61,102 nucleotides of DNA from Gammaproteobacteria bacterium (lineage in GTDB: Bacteria > Pseudomonadota > Gammaproteobacteria > JAADHS01), in the NCBI GenBank assembly GCA_013151745.1, contig JAADHS010000160.1, forward strand, positions 1 to 61,102, read 5' to 3'. Every line of letters starts with the position of its first letter. Position 1 is the first letter of the stretch. Below, piece by piece: positions 10,766-19,166 of this stretch. The translations under genes and the position numbers were made by a program. The notes beneath the pieces are model-generated. The model saw only the letters and a list, made by a program, of their open reading frames with translations, did no database searches and was not told where the DNA came from.

Positions 10766-12460
10766 ATGAGAGGATTCAAGTCAGTGCGATTGACGACATT
10801 TTTTCTAATTTTGGGAATACTATGGTTTATACCGGTTGCGCATGCTCAAGATGTCAATGTCCCAGACGATTATAGCACCATACAAGGTGCCATCGATGCA
10901 ATAGCTCAAACACCAGAGCTTGGGGATACGATTATTGTTGATGTCGGTACTTACGAAGAAAATATTAATTTAATTAGCAACATTACCCTGCGCGGCAAGG
11001 AAACAGCAAGGACGATACTCAAGGCTACTGATGAAAATATCCCGTTGCTACGAATGAATCAAGTCAGCAATGTAACATTGCAAAACTTCACTTTGAATGA
11101 AGGGAATATCGCTGTCGAACTACTAGATAGTTCCAATGTTTTGATTACAAACAATGTCTTCAATGCCGTAAACGAGACTGTAGATGTAGAGACGATCGGT
11201 ATCTCGGTTTTAGGTAATTTCAATTTCACTATCGAGATTGAGAACAATACGTTTTTTGATTTAGATCGTGCAGTTGTCTACAACAATGAAGCTGTAGAGA
11301 TACAAAACAATATTTTTTCTAAAAATGAACTGGCGATTGACAGTATCAATGCATTAGGTTCGATATCTTACAATTGTTTTTATGACAATAATCAACCAGA
11401 AGTACAAGGAACCAATGCAATCACCGGCAATGATCCTTTATTTGTTAATACCTCAATAAGTGATTTTCATTTGATAGAAGGGTCACCTTGTATTGATCAA
11501 GGGTTTGGCGATGATATTATTGATGAAAGCAATGCCGATATGGGTGCTTATGGTGGGCAATGGGCTGATATTTTTCCGTACCCGGTACAAATTTCGAGCG
11601 CGACGGATGCGACAGTCTCAGTGGGATCGCCTACTGTCGATATCACTTGGGGGAAAAACAATGCTTATCTGGTCACCCATACAACCAGACCAGGAGGCTA
11701 TAGAGTCCATTATGACTCAGACAACAGTGGCCCACCTTATAACGGCACCGATGCGGAAGGGGGTACGAAACCATCGCCTATTGATGTTGCTAACATCACC
11801 ACCTTTCGTCTTACGGATTTGTCTCCCGATCAGGCCGCGCCTTCAGCACCCGAGTTATTACGTCTCGATCTTGGCAATGGCCAATTTACAGCACATTGGA
11901 CAGCGCAACCCGGTGCGACAAGTTACAACATTCATTATGGTTTGAACGATACGCAAGAGAAACAAATCGCCGTTGGCAATGTCACGTCCTATACCATCAC
12001 AGGATTAGCCAATGGTGCAACCTATCTTGTTGCTATTACCGCCACTAGCCAGCCGACATACTATATCGCTATCACCACATACGACAACACAGGAAAAAGT
12101 GATAATGAAAGCACCCTGTCCGAAGAAAAAGAAGTGACGCTGGGTCAAGCATTCCACAGTGAATTATCCAATGAATTAACGGTCATTCCAGAGATGACAC
12201 AAGCCTTTCCTGATTTACCCAATGACGGTTGCTTTATCGCCACAGCCGCCTATGGTTTTTATAGTGCACCACAGGTTCAAGCTCTGCGCAATTTTCGAGA
12301 TAAGCATCTTTTAACACATCCGCCAGGTCGCGCATTCGTTCAATTTTATTATAAGCATAGTCCCCCACTTGCCACAACCATTGCCAAACGGCCATGGTTG
12401 AAAGTGCTAGTTCGTCTTGCTTTGGCACCATTTGTTATGATCGCATCGTTGTTCAGCTAA
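10766..12460 (+). CDS. exported parallel beta-helix / fibronectin-III protein with CFI-box C-terminus
   Basis: A 564-aa secreted or surface protein. The signal peptide ends about residue 27 (VAHAQD). Residues about 28-270 form a right-handed beta-helix typical of NosD/pectate-lyase-like repeats (short N/I/V-rich turns, 'IQGAIDAI' entry). A linker follows, then a fibronectin type III domain (about 365-450). The C-terminus has a CFIATAAYG motif at residues 489-497 followed by a conserved basic/hydrophobic helix. That CFI-box C-terminal domain is found on many exported proteins and is presumed to be a processing or anchoring signal. No catalytic residues are evident. The substrate is unknown. 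Confidence 0.75.
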   Translation: MRGFKSVRLTTFFLILGILWFIPVAHAQDVNVPDDYSTIQGAIDAIAQTPELGDTIIVDVGTYEENINLISNITLRGKETARTILKATDENIPLLRMNQVSNVTLQNFTLNEGNIAVELLDSSNVLITNNVFNAVNETVDVETIGISVLGNFNFTIEIENNTFFDLDRAVVYNNEAVEIQNNIFSKNELAIDSINALGSISYNCFYDNNQPEVQGTNAITGNDPLFVNTSISDFHLIEGSPCIDQGFGDDIIDESNADMGAYGGQWADIFPYPVQISSATDATVSVGSPTVDITWGKNNAYLVTHTTRPGGYRVHYDSDNSGPPYNGTDAEGGTKPSPIDVANITTFRLTDLSPDQAAPSAPELLRLDLGNGQFTAHWTAQPGATSYNIHYGLNDTQEKQIAVGNVTSYTITGLANGATYLVAITATSQPTYYIAITTYDNTGKSDNESTLSEEKEVTLGQAFHSELSNELTVIPEMTQAFPDLPNDGCFIATAAYGFYSAPQVQALRNFRDKHLLTHPPGRAFVQFYYKHSPPLATTIAKRPWLKVLVRLALAPFVMIASLFS

Positions 12461-12544
12461 CTAGAAACAAAGCAACTGAATTCCGACAAGCTAATGATCG
12501 CCTGTGCTGCCTTATCGCCCATAAATACAATTAGGAATATAGTT

Positions 12545-13237
12545 ATGAACCCGCCAATAAACCCATTTTTACACTTTATTTGTGTTTGTAGGTCTCGTCT
12601 ATTGGTTTGTATAGTCGGCGTTGTTTTATCTGTAGTCACGGCAACAGCACTGGCAGATGAAAACAGACCTTACTGGTCTACTGAGATTAAATTTGGTCAA
12701 TTTCATCCAGACTTGGAAGAGTGGGACAAGTTTTACGACGACGATTATATGAAACAATACAGTGTTGCGTTAGCCTATAAAATATTACGTCAAGTGGAGA
12801 TTGGCTTAGAGGCGAGTTACATGTCTCTAAATGGTCGCGGAGTTTTACCCCTGAATAATCAAGTCGGAGGAGAGGCTGATTACACTCTTGTTCCTGTCAG
12901 CGCTTATGTTACTTTAAGAGCCATTTTTAGCGAGAACCAACTTATTGTACCGTATGTTGGCGGCGGCATGACTCGTACTTCTTACAAACAAAATGTTAAC
13001 GAGGGTGAGACAAGTAAAGGTAAAACGAACGGGGTCTATTACAAAGCCGGAATACAATTTTTGTTAGATCGCCTTGATACCGGCTCTGCCAATGCACTAC
13101 AGCGTGACTTTGGCATTGATAATACCTACCTTTTTTTCGAATTTTCAAAAATCACTGCAGACATAGATGATGTACTTGGCAATAAAGTTGATTTGGGAGG
13201 TAAAAATTATTTTTTTGGTTTGTTATTTGAATTATAG
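12545..13237 (+). CDS. outer-membrane beta-barrel protein, unknown function
   Basis: A basic N-terminus and hydrophobic stretch ending in TATALADE form a signal peptide. The remainder alternates polar and aromatic residues, like a small 8-10-stranded barrel, and ends in FGLLFEL with the C-terminal aromatic pattern expected for BAM recognition. I prefer the ATG at 12545 because AGGA lies upstream. An earlier ATG at 12494 would put 17 residues before the signal peptide. It may be co-transcribed with the CFI-box gene 84 bp upstream. Confidence 0.6.
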   Translation: MNPPINPFLHFICVCRSRLLVCIVGVVLSVVTATALADENRPYWSTEIKFGQFHPDLEEWDKFYDDDYMKQYSVALAYKILRQVEIGLEASYMSLNGRGVLPLNNQVGGEADYTLVPVSAYVTLRAIFSENQLIVPYVGGGMTRTSYKQNVNEGETSKGKTNGVYYKAGIQFLLDRLDTGSANALQRDFGIDNTYLFFEFSKITADIDDVLGNKVDLGGKNYFFGLLFEL

Positions 13238-13282
13238 AGCCCGAGTATCAATACGGTTCCTAGTACGCCGTCAAGGCTAATA

Positions 13283-13345
13283 GGTGCTAGAAGATAGCAC
13301 CCAAGAAGCCGAGCATAAAGGCAACTCAGGGAGCAGCAGGTTGCC
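13283..13345. other. two adjacent perfect hairpins in non-coding DNA
   Basis: GGTGCTA/TAGCACC (13283-13301, 5-nt loop) is followed by GGCAAC/GTTGCC (13320-13345, 14-nt loop). They lie between convergent genes (OM barrel and DUF2892). Neither is followed by a T-run. They could be a small structured RNA, part of a dispersed element, or an inefficient terminator. Confidence 0.35.
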
Positions 13346-13405
13346 GAGGAAAAGCTGAAGTGCGTGAAAACGTTTACAACCTAATTCCATAGGTACAGTT
13401 AATCT

Positions 13406-13591
13406 CTATTTTGTTTTACAGGTGTTAATACCCAGTAATGCATAAGGTGGACACCAGCTTATCAGTGCTGTGGCGATAAATACCAGGCCAATGGCGCCCC
13501 ACCAGCTTTGAAAGTAGGCTCCAACACCGATTGCAGCGAGTCCAGCAACAATACGAAGATTTTTATCCGTTTTTCCAACATTTTTCTGCAT
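13406..13591 (-). CDS. DUF2892 (YgaP-like) inner-membrane protein
   Basis: A 61-aa protein with the DUF2892 pattern: MQKNVGKTDKNLRIVAG at the start, two hydrophobic helices and a WCPPYALLGINTCK end. In YgaP this domain is fused to a rhodanese. Stand-alone copies often sit in sulfide- and thiosulfate-oxidation clusters, which fits the genes that follow. AAGGA lies upstream of the ATG. Confidence 0.85.
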   Translation of the reverse strand: MQKNVGKTDKNLRIVAGLAAIGVGAYFQSWWGAIGLVFIATALISWCPPYALLGINTCKTK

Positions 13592-13734
13592 GATGTTTTT
13601 CCTTTTTCTGATATTTGATAGGATTCGATAGCCAATATAAGCTAAGGTTTGAGCGCTTGTCTGTGACTAAAATACCTTTCTCAAAAAAATAAAATGTAAT
13701 AAAGAGAGTGCGCATTCCCAAGTTTGAGAGCAGG

Positions 13735-14409
13735 CTATTGTCGATAATTTTGTAAGCCAGCCAGATTGACTACGGTCAGTTTACTGCGAGCGCCTTTGAT
13801 CAGCCCTTTGCCTTCAAATTCTTTGAGAATGCGACTTACCACCTCTCGGCTTGTACCTAGGTCAGAAGCGATTTCGTGATGGGTGATATTGAGAGTTTGG
13901 CCTTGCGATGCAATGGCAATCAGGTAGGCGGCAATGCGTTCGTCCATTCGGTGAAAGGCGACGCCTTCTAGAACAGCGATCACTTCCGTCAATCGTTTTG
14001 CAATTAAACCAAAAATGAAGGTATTCCAAGGTTTTGATTCACTCATCCATTCATGTACTTGTCTTGAGGGGACAAGCACCGCGTCCACATCCGTTTCTGC
14101 GGTTGCGATGGCGGGAAAGGGTGTGTTGCTCATTATGCACGAAGCGGTTAGTACACAACTATCACCTTTGCTAATGCGATAAAGTGTGATTTCACGACCC
14201 GAATCAGCCAGTTTATAGACACGAACCTGGCCTGAGACGAGCAATGCTAATTGATTACATTCCGTACCCTCTGATGCGATGGTGTGGCCGGCGGGAATAT
14301 GAATCAGGGAGGCGCTACGAAAAAACGGTTTACCAAACTCGGACGAGGGATGGTTTAAAAATGGAAAATACTCGCTTAGATGTTGCTGTTGTTTCAAATT
14401 TTCTATCAT
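13735..14409 (-). CDS. Crp/Fnr-family transcriptional regulator
   Basis: 224 aa with an N-terminal cyclic-nucleotide-binding fold (about 25-140), a long dimer helix and a C-terminal winged helix (about 150-215, HHEIASDLGTSREVVSRILKEFEGKGLI). The FNR-type four-cysteine Fe-S cluster is absent. Three scattered cysteines (in GTECNQ and GDSCVLTASC) could be thiol sensors but need not be. It is divergent from the FisR-like activator and lies in the sulfide cluster. The ligand is unknown. Confidence 0.88.
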   Translation of the reverse strand: MIENLKQQQHLSEYFPFLNHPSSEFGKPFFRSASLIHIPAGHTIASEGTECNQLALLVSGQVRVYKLADSGREITLYRISKGDSCVLTASCIMSNTPFPAIATAETDVDAVLVPSRQVHEWMSESKPWNTFIFGLIAKRLTEVIAVLEGVAFHRMDERIAAYLIAIASQGQTLNITHHEIASDLGTSREVVSRILKEFEGKGLIKGARSKLTVVNLAGLQNYRQ

Positions 14410-14422
14410 GACTTAACAGTTT

Positions 14423-14472
14423 AGGAATGAAACACAATAATTTATGCAAGTGGTGCACAAATTTGGTTTCTA
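14423..14472. repeat. ~50-bp direct repeat, upstream copy
   Basis: Runs from AGGAATGA through TTATGCAAGTGGTGCACAAA to GGTTTCTA. A second copy with few differences lies at about 15971-16020, so the pair flanks the FisR-like gene. It contains the palindrome GTGCAC. On the minus strand TTGCA resembles a sigma54 -12 element, with an imperfect -24. This copy lies just upstream of the Crp/Fnr start, so a regulatory role is plausible. Confidence 0.5.
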
Positions 14473-14635
14473 CAAGTTGTTTTATTCTCATTCCCTAGTC
14501 AGAGGGGTTTTTCAGCTCTCTACTCCAAATATAGCGATGGTGATGGTAGAAAACAAATGCTGAAAAAGAGTATAACAGCTACGCCAAACATGACATAATC
14601 TGTTATATAAATGGTCATTATTGACACGGAAGTGA

Positions 14636-15970
14636 ATGAAAAACCAGGCACCGGTCTTTACGCCACCGTCATCGCAACTATTGTCGGTTTTGGAGTATTT
14701 CCAAATGCCGGCTATTATCTTGAGCGTGGACTACCATATTGTTGCAGCCAACGCGGCTTACCGACGCTTATACGGTGAGGAACCTGCAGCAAAACATCGT
14801 TATTGTTATGAAGTTTCCCATGGATATCGAGTACCTTGTGATCAGGCGGGCGAAACCTGTCCGCTTAAAAATGCCATTGCTACGGGTCATAGCCAGAGAG
14901 TATTACACCTGCACCATACGCCACATGGTGAGGAGCATGTTGATGTTGAAACTTTTCCGATAAAAGATTCGTCAGGTAACATCATTTATCTGATTGAGTT
15001 GCTGCGCGCAACGAAGAGCGCAAGTAGCCAGCCCCTCGAATCGGGTCTGGTGGGACGGTCTCCACGCTTCAATAAAATGGTAGAGCTGATACAACGAGTG
15101 GCATCCAGCGATATTAATGTGTTATTGCTGGGTGAATCGGGGACAGGAAAAGAATTAGTCGCTCAAGCGATTCACGAAGGGGGTTCTCAGGCCAAAGCAG
15201 CGTTGGTTCCCTTGGAATGCTCTGGACTTTCAGAATCGTTGTTTGAAAGTGAATTGTTCGGTCATGAAAAGGGGGCGTTCACCGGTGCGAGCAATAGCAA
15301 GCCAGGGTTGGTGGAAACTGCAATCGGTGGCACGTTGTTTCTCGATGAAGTGGGTGATATTCCGCTCAGTCTGCAAGTTAAGTTGTTGCGCTTACTCGAA
15401 ACCGGAACATACCGGCGTGTTGGCTGTCCGGATCCTCGCAAGGCAGATTTTCGTCTGATCTGCGCCACGCACCGTGATCTGAAAGCCATGGTAAAAAGCG
15501 GAGAGTTTCGTCAAGACCTTTATTACCGCATCAGTAGTTTTCCCATTCACCTGCCCCCGTTACGTGACCGTGTAGAAGATATTCCGTTGTTAGTCGAAGC
15601 TTTGTTGACACGCATTCACGGAGACAGCCCGCCTGCTGTTGATGCTCAGGCATTGCAGTTGCTAAAAACGCATGAATATCATGGCAATATCAGAGAGTTG
15701 CGCAATGTGTTGGAATGGGCTCATTTAATGGCCAACGGTGAAATGATCAGAGCAGAGCATTTACCCGATGAATTTCAAGACCAGCAAAACGTCCCAAAAA
15801 GAGATTCCCCAGTTTCCTGGCAAGGTGAAATAATTTCTCTGGACAAAATGGAAAAAAATTACTTACGCTGGGTGCTCGTACACTATTCTGGAGATAAACG
15901 ATCCCTCGCCAAGCAGCTAGGAATCAGTGAACGGACGTTATATAGAAAAATTGAGCAATCGGGTAACTAA
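14636..15970 (+). CDS. fisR: sigma54-dependent activator, FisR-like polysulfide sensor
   Basis: 444 aa. The N-terminal PAS-like domain (about 14-125) carries Cys57, Cys68 and Cys75. The spacing of 11 and 7 is the pattern of the three sensing cysteines described for FisR. The AAA+ domain has Walker A GESGTGKE (166-173), the sigma54-contacting GAFTGA loop (213-218) and FLDEVGDIP. The C-terminus is a Fis-type helix-turn-helix ([19 protein letters not shown]). The expected role is to sense sulfane sulfur and switch on sqr/pdo through RpoN. The leftward pdo-tauE-sqr operon has a matching sigma54-type promoter. The symbol is by analogy. Confidence 0.8.
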   Translation: MKNQAPVFTPPSSQLLSVLEYFQMPAIILSVDYHIVAANAAYRRLYGEEPAAKHRYCYEVSHGYRVPCDQAGETCPLKNAIATGHSQRVLHLHHTPHGEEHVDVETFPIKDSSGNIIYLIELLRATKSASSQPLESGLVGRSPRFNKMVELIQRVASSDINVLLLGESGTGKELVAQAIHEGGSQAKAALVPLECSGLSESLFESELFGHEKGAFTGASNSKPGLVETAIGGTLFLDEVGDIPLSLQVKLLRLLETGTYRRVGCPDPRKADFRLICATHRDLKAMVKSGEFRQDLYYRISSFPIHLPPLRDRVEDIPLLVEALLTRIHGDSPPAVDAQALQLLKTHEYHGNIRELRNVLEWAHLMANGEMIRAEHLPDEFQDQQNVPKRDSPVSWQGEIISLDKMEKNYLRWVLVHYSGDKRSLAKQLGISERTLYRKIEQSGN

Positions 15971-16020
15971 GGAATGAGAATGAAATAACTTATGCAAGTG
16001 GCGCACAAATTTAGTTTCTA
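15971..16020. repeat. ~50-bp direct repeat, downstream copy
   Basis: Second copy of the repeat at 14423-14472, beginning right after the fisR-like stop codon. The core reads TTATGCAAGTGGCGCACAAA then TAGTTTCTA. Identity is high through the core and lower in the first 15 bases. Confidence 0.5.
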
Positions 16021-16240
16021 TTTGAGTGTTTTAGTTGAAGAACGCTCAAAGAGGAGCCGAAGTTGTGATGCCAGATGCACAAGTTATTTTACTCCTTCCT
16101 AAAGAACGCGTACTTGCCTAAGCCATAATGGCTCTGTGTTAGCTTCTCGGTGGGTTCTCCTGATGAGTCGATTAGACAAATACAAGCAAAACTTGAGTTT
16201 TAAACAAGGAGGTTATAATGCGCTTGTTACTGCAAATATT
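16021..16240. other. non-coding remnant after the fisR-like gene
   Basis: A hairpin TTTGAGTGTT/AACGCTCAAA occupies about 16021-16051. At 16205-16242 there is an ideal ribosome site (AAGGAGG) and an ATG five bases later, but the frame stops after eight codons (MRLLLQIF). Together with the second repeat copy this looks like the control region of a gene that has been lost, now abutting the convergent DUF4197 gene. Confidence 0.35.
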
Positions 16241-17056
16241 TTAAAATGCACCAAAGACTTTTTTCAAAAGATCGCTGTTTCGCATGATGGGGTTATCTCT
16301 GATTTCTTTTTCTTTTTTTGCAATCATGGTCATTAAGCCTTCGATAGACTTGTTGGTTACATAGCTTTCGATATTGTCGTCTTTTTGACCGGGTAGATAA
16401 TCATCAACACCAAATTTGCTTGTTAATGATGAAACGGTATCATTTTGTAAAATACCAGATTTTTTTTTGTAGAACGATTGAAATGAATTGTAGTACTTGG
16501 CTATATTATTATTTTCCATGCTTTTTTTAACAATGGGTGTCACTATTGTTGTTAGGTTGTTTGTGCTGTTTGTTTTAAAATATTGCGTTGCAGCATCATC
16601 ATTACCGGCCAAAATATTTTTAGCATCGGTGATGCTCATATTTTTGATTGAATTTAAAAAAACTTCTGCAGTTTTTGGTGCGGCTTCTTCTGCTGCTCTA
16701 TTTAATGCAAGAATCAAATCATCTACATATTTTTCTCCGCCAACTTTTCGTATCAATTTTTCAGCCGTTTTCATATTTTTGGGAAGGGGGATGGTGACCA
16801 AGGGGTTATTCAGGTAGCCGCCTTTTTTGCCAAGATCCGTCACCGCGAATTTAACACCCTTTGCAAGTGCCTCTTTTAAGGCACCGCTCATGTCACTATT
16901 TGAAAGTCCTGATACTGTCTTGTTAGAATCTGACTGTGTAACAGGATTAATTTCTTTCGTTTTTTCAACCAGTCCATCAAGCTGATCTTGCCATCCTGCG
17001 TACAAATTTGCACTGAAAGTAAGTGAAGCCACAAGTGCTATTTTTATAGTTTTCAT
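16241..17056 (-). CDS. exported DUF4197 protein
   Basis: A periplasmic protein of 271 aa. The start at 17056 gives a clean signal peptide (MKTIKIALVASLTFSANLYAG) and has AGGT upstream. The longer open frame adds 30 unrelated residues and overlaps the neighbouring gene. The body matches the DUF4197 pattern (ALKEALAKGVKFAVTDLG, NRAAEEAAPKTAEVFLNSIK, MSITDAKNILAGNDDAATQYFK). Function is unknown. It is last in the leftward sulfide cluster, though it may have its own promoter. Confidence 0.8.
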   Translation of the reverse strand: MKTIKIALVASLTFSANLYAGWQDQLDGLVEKTKEINPVTQSDSNKTVSGLSNSDMSGALKEALAKGVKFAVTDLGKKGGYLNNPLVTIPLPKNMKTAEKLIRKVGGEKYVDDLILALNRAAEEAAPKTAEVFLNSIKNMSITDAKNILAGNDDAATQYFKTNSTNNLTTIVTPIVKKSMENNNIAKYYNSFQSFYKKKSGILQNDTVSSLTSKFGVDDYLPGQKDDNIESYVTNKSIEGLMTMIAKKEKEIRDNPIMRNSDLLKKVFGAF

Positions 17057-17117
17057 ATTGTACCTATTTGGGATAATTGTAATATATCTTAAAGTGGGTG
17101 AAATCCCGTGCCTAGTT

Positions 17118-17699
17118 TTATTCAGTTCTTTTCGAAAAAGGAACAAAGGCCGCTACGCGGTGGCAATATTCTTTATACTCGGGGTGAGCCAGTATCAGTC
17201 GCTGTTCTTCCAGTTTAGCACCAATAATGAAATAGATCGCAACCACAGTATATAAACTAATGGAATTAACACTTTGTTCTGGCATCGCGAACATAACCAG
17301 CATCATCGCTAAGTACATGGGGTGCCGAACGTAACAATAGATTCCTTTTTCAATAAAGGGATCGATGTTACCAGAATTGTTGCGTAGTCCCAAAAATACC
17401 CTCACGTCAATGGGCATCAGAGAGGCCAAAAATAGAGCAAGCCCCAGCAGTTGTATAACACGTAACAGCCATGCGATAGGGGCGTCAATGTGGTATAAAT
17501 TCGTATCGGGAAGCGAATGGACAAAGGCGAGCCACAGTAATGTCGTGAAAATAGCAAAGATCACATAGCTGAGTCGGTATTTTTGAGTGCTTAAGCCTGC
17601 CCGATAAAGTAATTTTTTGCATCTATTCTGCGCCAACAAACTATGAATTACAGCAAAAATGATGCCTGATACCCATATAGATATAACGGAAGTCAGCAC
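17118..17699 (-). CDS. NnrU/isoprenylcysteine methyltransferase-like membrane protein
   Basis: 193 aa with five or six hydrophobic helices. The C-terminal part has the ICMT/PEMT-type motif YVRHPMYLAMML and GAKLEEQRLILAHPEYKEY, which in this superfamily binds S-adenosylmethionine or a lipid headgroup. The substrate is unknown. It starts at GTG 17699. The only plausible ribosome site, AGGAG at 17709-17713, is supplied by the end of the adjacent palindromic element, so the insertion may have reshaped its translation. Downstream of sqr on the same strand. Confidence 0.7.
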   Translation of the reverse strand: MLTSVISIWVSGIIFAVIHSLLAQNRCKKLLYRAGLSTQKYRLSYVIFAIFTTLLWLAFVHSLPDTNLYHIDAPIAWLLRVIQLLGLALFLASLMPIDVRVFLGLRNNSGNIDPFIEKGIYCYVRHPMYLAMMLVMFAMPEQSVNSISLYTVVAIYFIIGAKLEEQRLILAHPEYKEYCHRVAAFVPFSKRTE

Positions 17700-17711
17700 T
17701 CGGTCGCACTC

Positions 17712-17878
17712 CTAGGAGGCTGTCCGAGAACAGACTGACCTACTGCGACCAAGCTCTTTTGGTCAAATTTTCCGATCATTTTCGTTAAATAGACCCATTA
17801 TTCGCCTCAAATGATCGAAAAATTTGACTCAAAATAGCTTGCTCTCGCTACGATCGCTATTCTCGGACAGCCTCCTAG
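17712..17878. mobile_element. MITE-like ~167-bp palindromic element
   Basis: 19-bp perfect terminal inverted repeats (CTAGGAGGCTGTCCGAGAA at 17712-17730 and its complement at 17860-17878) enclose inner arms. These include a 20-bp pair with one mismatch (17762-17781 with 17809-17828). Nearly the whole element folds into one long hairpin and it has no coding capacity. It sits between sqr and the next gene of the cluster. A solo end lies at 19140. Confidence 0.75.
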
Positions 17879-17899
17879 TGATCAAAACGCTTTTTAGGA

Positions 17900-19105
17900 T
17901 TAATTTCCGCTTAGGCTGAGGTCGCCCCCTTTCAGTAATACATCCCAATAAAATTTAGGTAAAATATACTTTTTAAAGTAGTACATACTGCGCCGTTCTC
18001 GACCTTGGTCAAAAGGGAAGGTTTCTTTTGGGCGAAGGTTATAATCAAATTCGGCGAGCACCAATTTTCCGTAACCTGTGACCAGAGGACATGAAGCGTA
18101 ACCATCATACGCTGCTTTTCCATTTTGCTCGTTCATTGTCGCAAGTAAATTGCTGGTTACAACGGGTGTTTGACTGCGGATCGCTGCTGCTGTTTTGGAG
18201 TTGGGTGTATTAGTACAATCCCCCAGACCAAAGATGTTTTTGTATTCTTTATGTTGCAAAGTATGTAAATCAACATCGACCCAACCTGCTTCGTCGCTAA
18301 TCGGGCTGGCTTTAATAAAATCGGGAGCCGCCATGGGTGGCGTAACGTGAATGAAATCATAACGAATGATTTTCTCTTCTTCTCCTGCTGAAAAGATGGC
18401 TTCTTTTTTATCGGGATTCAGCGCAATCAAGTTGGTTTGGTAGTTCATCGTCAAACCTTTTCTTTCAATGACACGGTTGAGTTCATCCGCGTATTTTTTT
18501 ACAGGAAAAATGCCTGGAGCTGCAGAACAAAAAATCATCTTCGTTTTGTCGCGAACCTTGTTTTTTCTAAAGGCATCATCGGCAAGATAAAGTATTTTTT
18601 GTGCCGCTCCAGGGCATTTGAAAGGCGGTGGAGGTTGTGTAAAAATCGCAGTTCCCCCTTGAAATTCTTTAATGGCTTTCCAGGTCAGGGGAGCGATGTT
18701 GTAGTCGTAGTTACTGACGACCCCGTTTTTACCCAGCTCTTCTTTTAATCCCGGTATTGTGTCCCAATTTATTTTAATTCCTGCGGCAACAACCAAGTAA
18801 TCGTAGGTCACGATTTGACCGGAGTCCATGGTGAGCTGATTTTCTTCAGGTGCTATTTCTGACACGCTTTCTTTTATCCATTTGACGCCACGTGGCACGA
18901 CCTTTTTCATTGGGCGTGCTGTTTTTTCCGCCGAATAAATTCCTGCACCCACAAAGGTCCAGCCGGGTTGATAATAATGGGTTTCTGCGGGTTCTATAAT
19001 GGCAATATCCAGCTTTTCTGCTTCCTTTGCCAGGTGAGCTGCAACAGCAATACCTCCGGTTCCCCCGCCGATGATGACGACTTGATGATGTTTTGAATTT
19101 TGCAT
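17900..19105 (-). CDS. sqr: sulfide:quinone oxidoreductase (type II-like)
   Basis: Membrane-associated flavoprotein that oxidises sulfide to sulfane sulfur and passes electrons to quinone. The FAD-binding GGGTGG is at residues 13-18. The YYQPGWTFVGAG segment is typical of type II SQRs. Cysteines lie in KCPGAAQK (164), IFCSAAPG (193) and GLGDCTNTPNSKTAAA (297); Cys164 and Cys297 are in the positions of the redox pair. 401 aa is normal length. GGAGAGGG precedes the ATG. Third gene of pdo-tauE-sqr. Confidence 0.9.
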   Translation of the reverse strand: MQNSKHHQVVIIGGGTGGIAVAAHLAKEAEKLDIAIIEPAETHYYQPGWTFVGAGIYSAEKTARPMKKVVPRGVKWIKESVSEIAPEENQLTMDSGQIVTYDYLVVAAGIKINWDTIPGLKEELGKNGVVSNYDYNIAPLTWKAIKEFQGGTAIFTQPPPPFKCPGAAQKILYLADDAFRKNKVRDKTKMIFCSAAPGIFPVKKYADELNRVIERKGLTMNYQTNLIALNPDKKEAIFSAGEEEKIIRYDFIHVTPPMAAPDFIKASPISDEAGWVDVDLHTLQHKEYKNIFGLGDCTNTPNSKTAAAIRSQTPVVTSNLLATMNEQNGKAAYDGYASCPLVTGYGKLVLAEFDYNLRPKETFPFDQGRERRSMYYFKKYILPKFYWDVLLKGGDLSLSGN

Positions 19106-19137
19106 AATACCCTCTCCGTTAAAGAGCGCTACCTTGA

Positions 19138-19163
19138 CCGTATTCTCGGACAGCTTCCTCGTC
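19138..19163. repeat. solo end of the MITE-like element
   Basis: TATTCTCGGACAGCTTCCTC is nearly identical to one terminal repeat of the 17.7-kb element. The rest of the element is absent. It lies in the 61-bp gap between tauE and sqr, so sqr is bracketed by element ends. Confidence 0.6.
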
Positions 19164-19166
19164 CTT

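Noticed and set aside
13260-13350. c-di-GMP (GEMM) riboswitch
   Set aside because: The end GCAGGTTGCCG is reminiscent, but the conserved GEMM core and tetraloop receptor are absent and no gene follows in the right orientation.
14423-14472. Fis-flanking repeat as a clear sigma54 promoter
   Set aside because: TTGCA fits a -12 element on the minus strand, but the -24 is TTGTGC instead of TGGCAC. The second copy would point into the fisR-like gene. Kept only as a repeat.
16136-16336. 66-aa plus-strand ORF (MLASRWVLLMSRLDKYKQNL...)
   Set aside because: It overlaps the 3' end of the DUF4197 gene, has a poly-Phe end produced by the complementary strand, and no family is recognisable. The better ribosome site nearby is in another frame.
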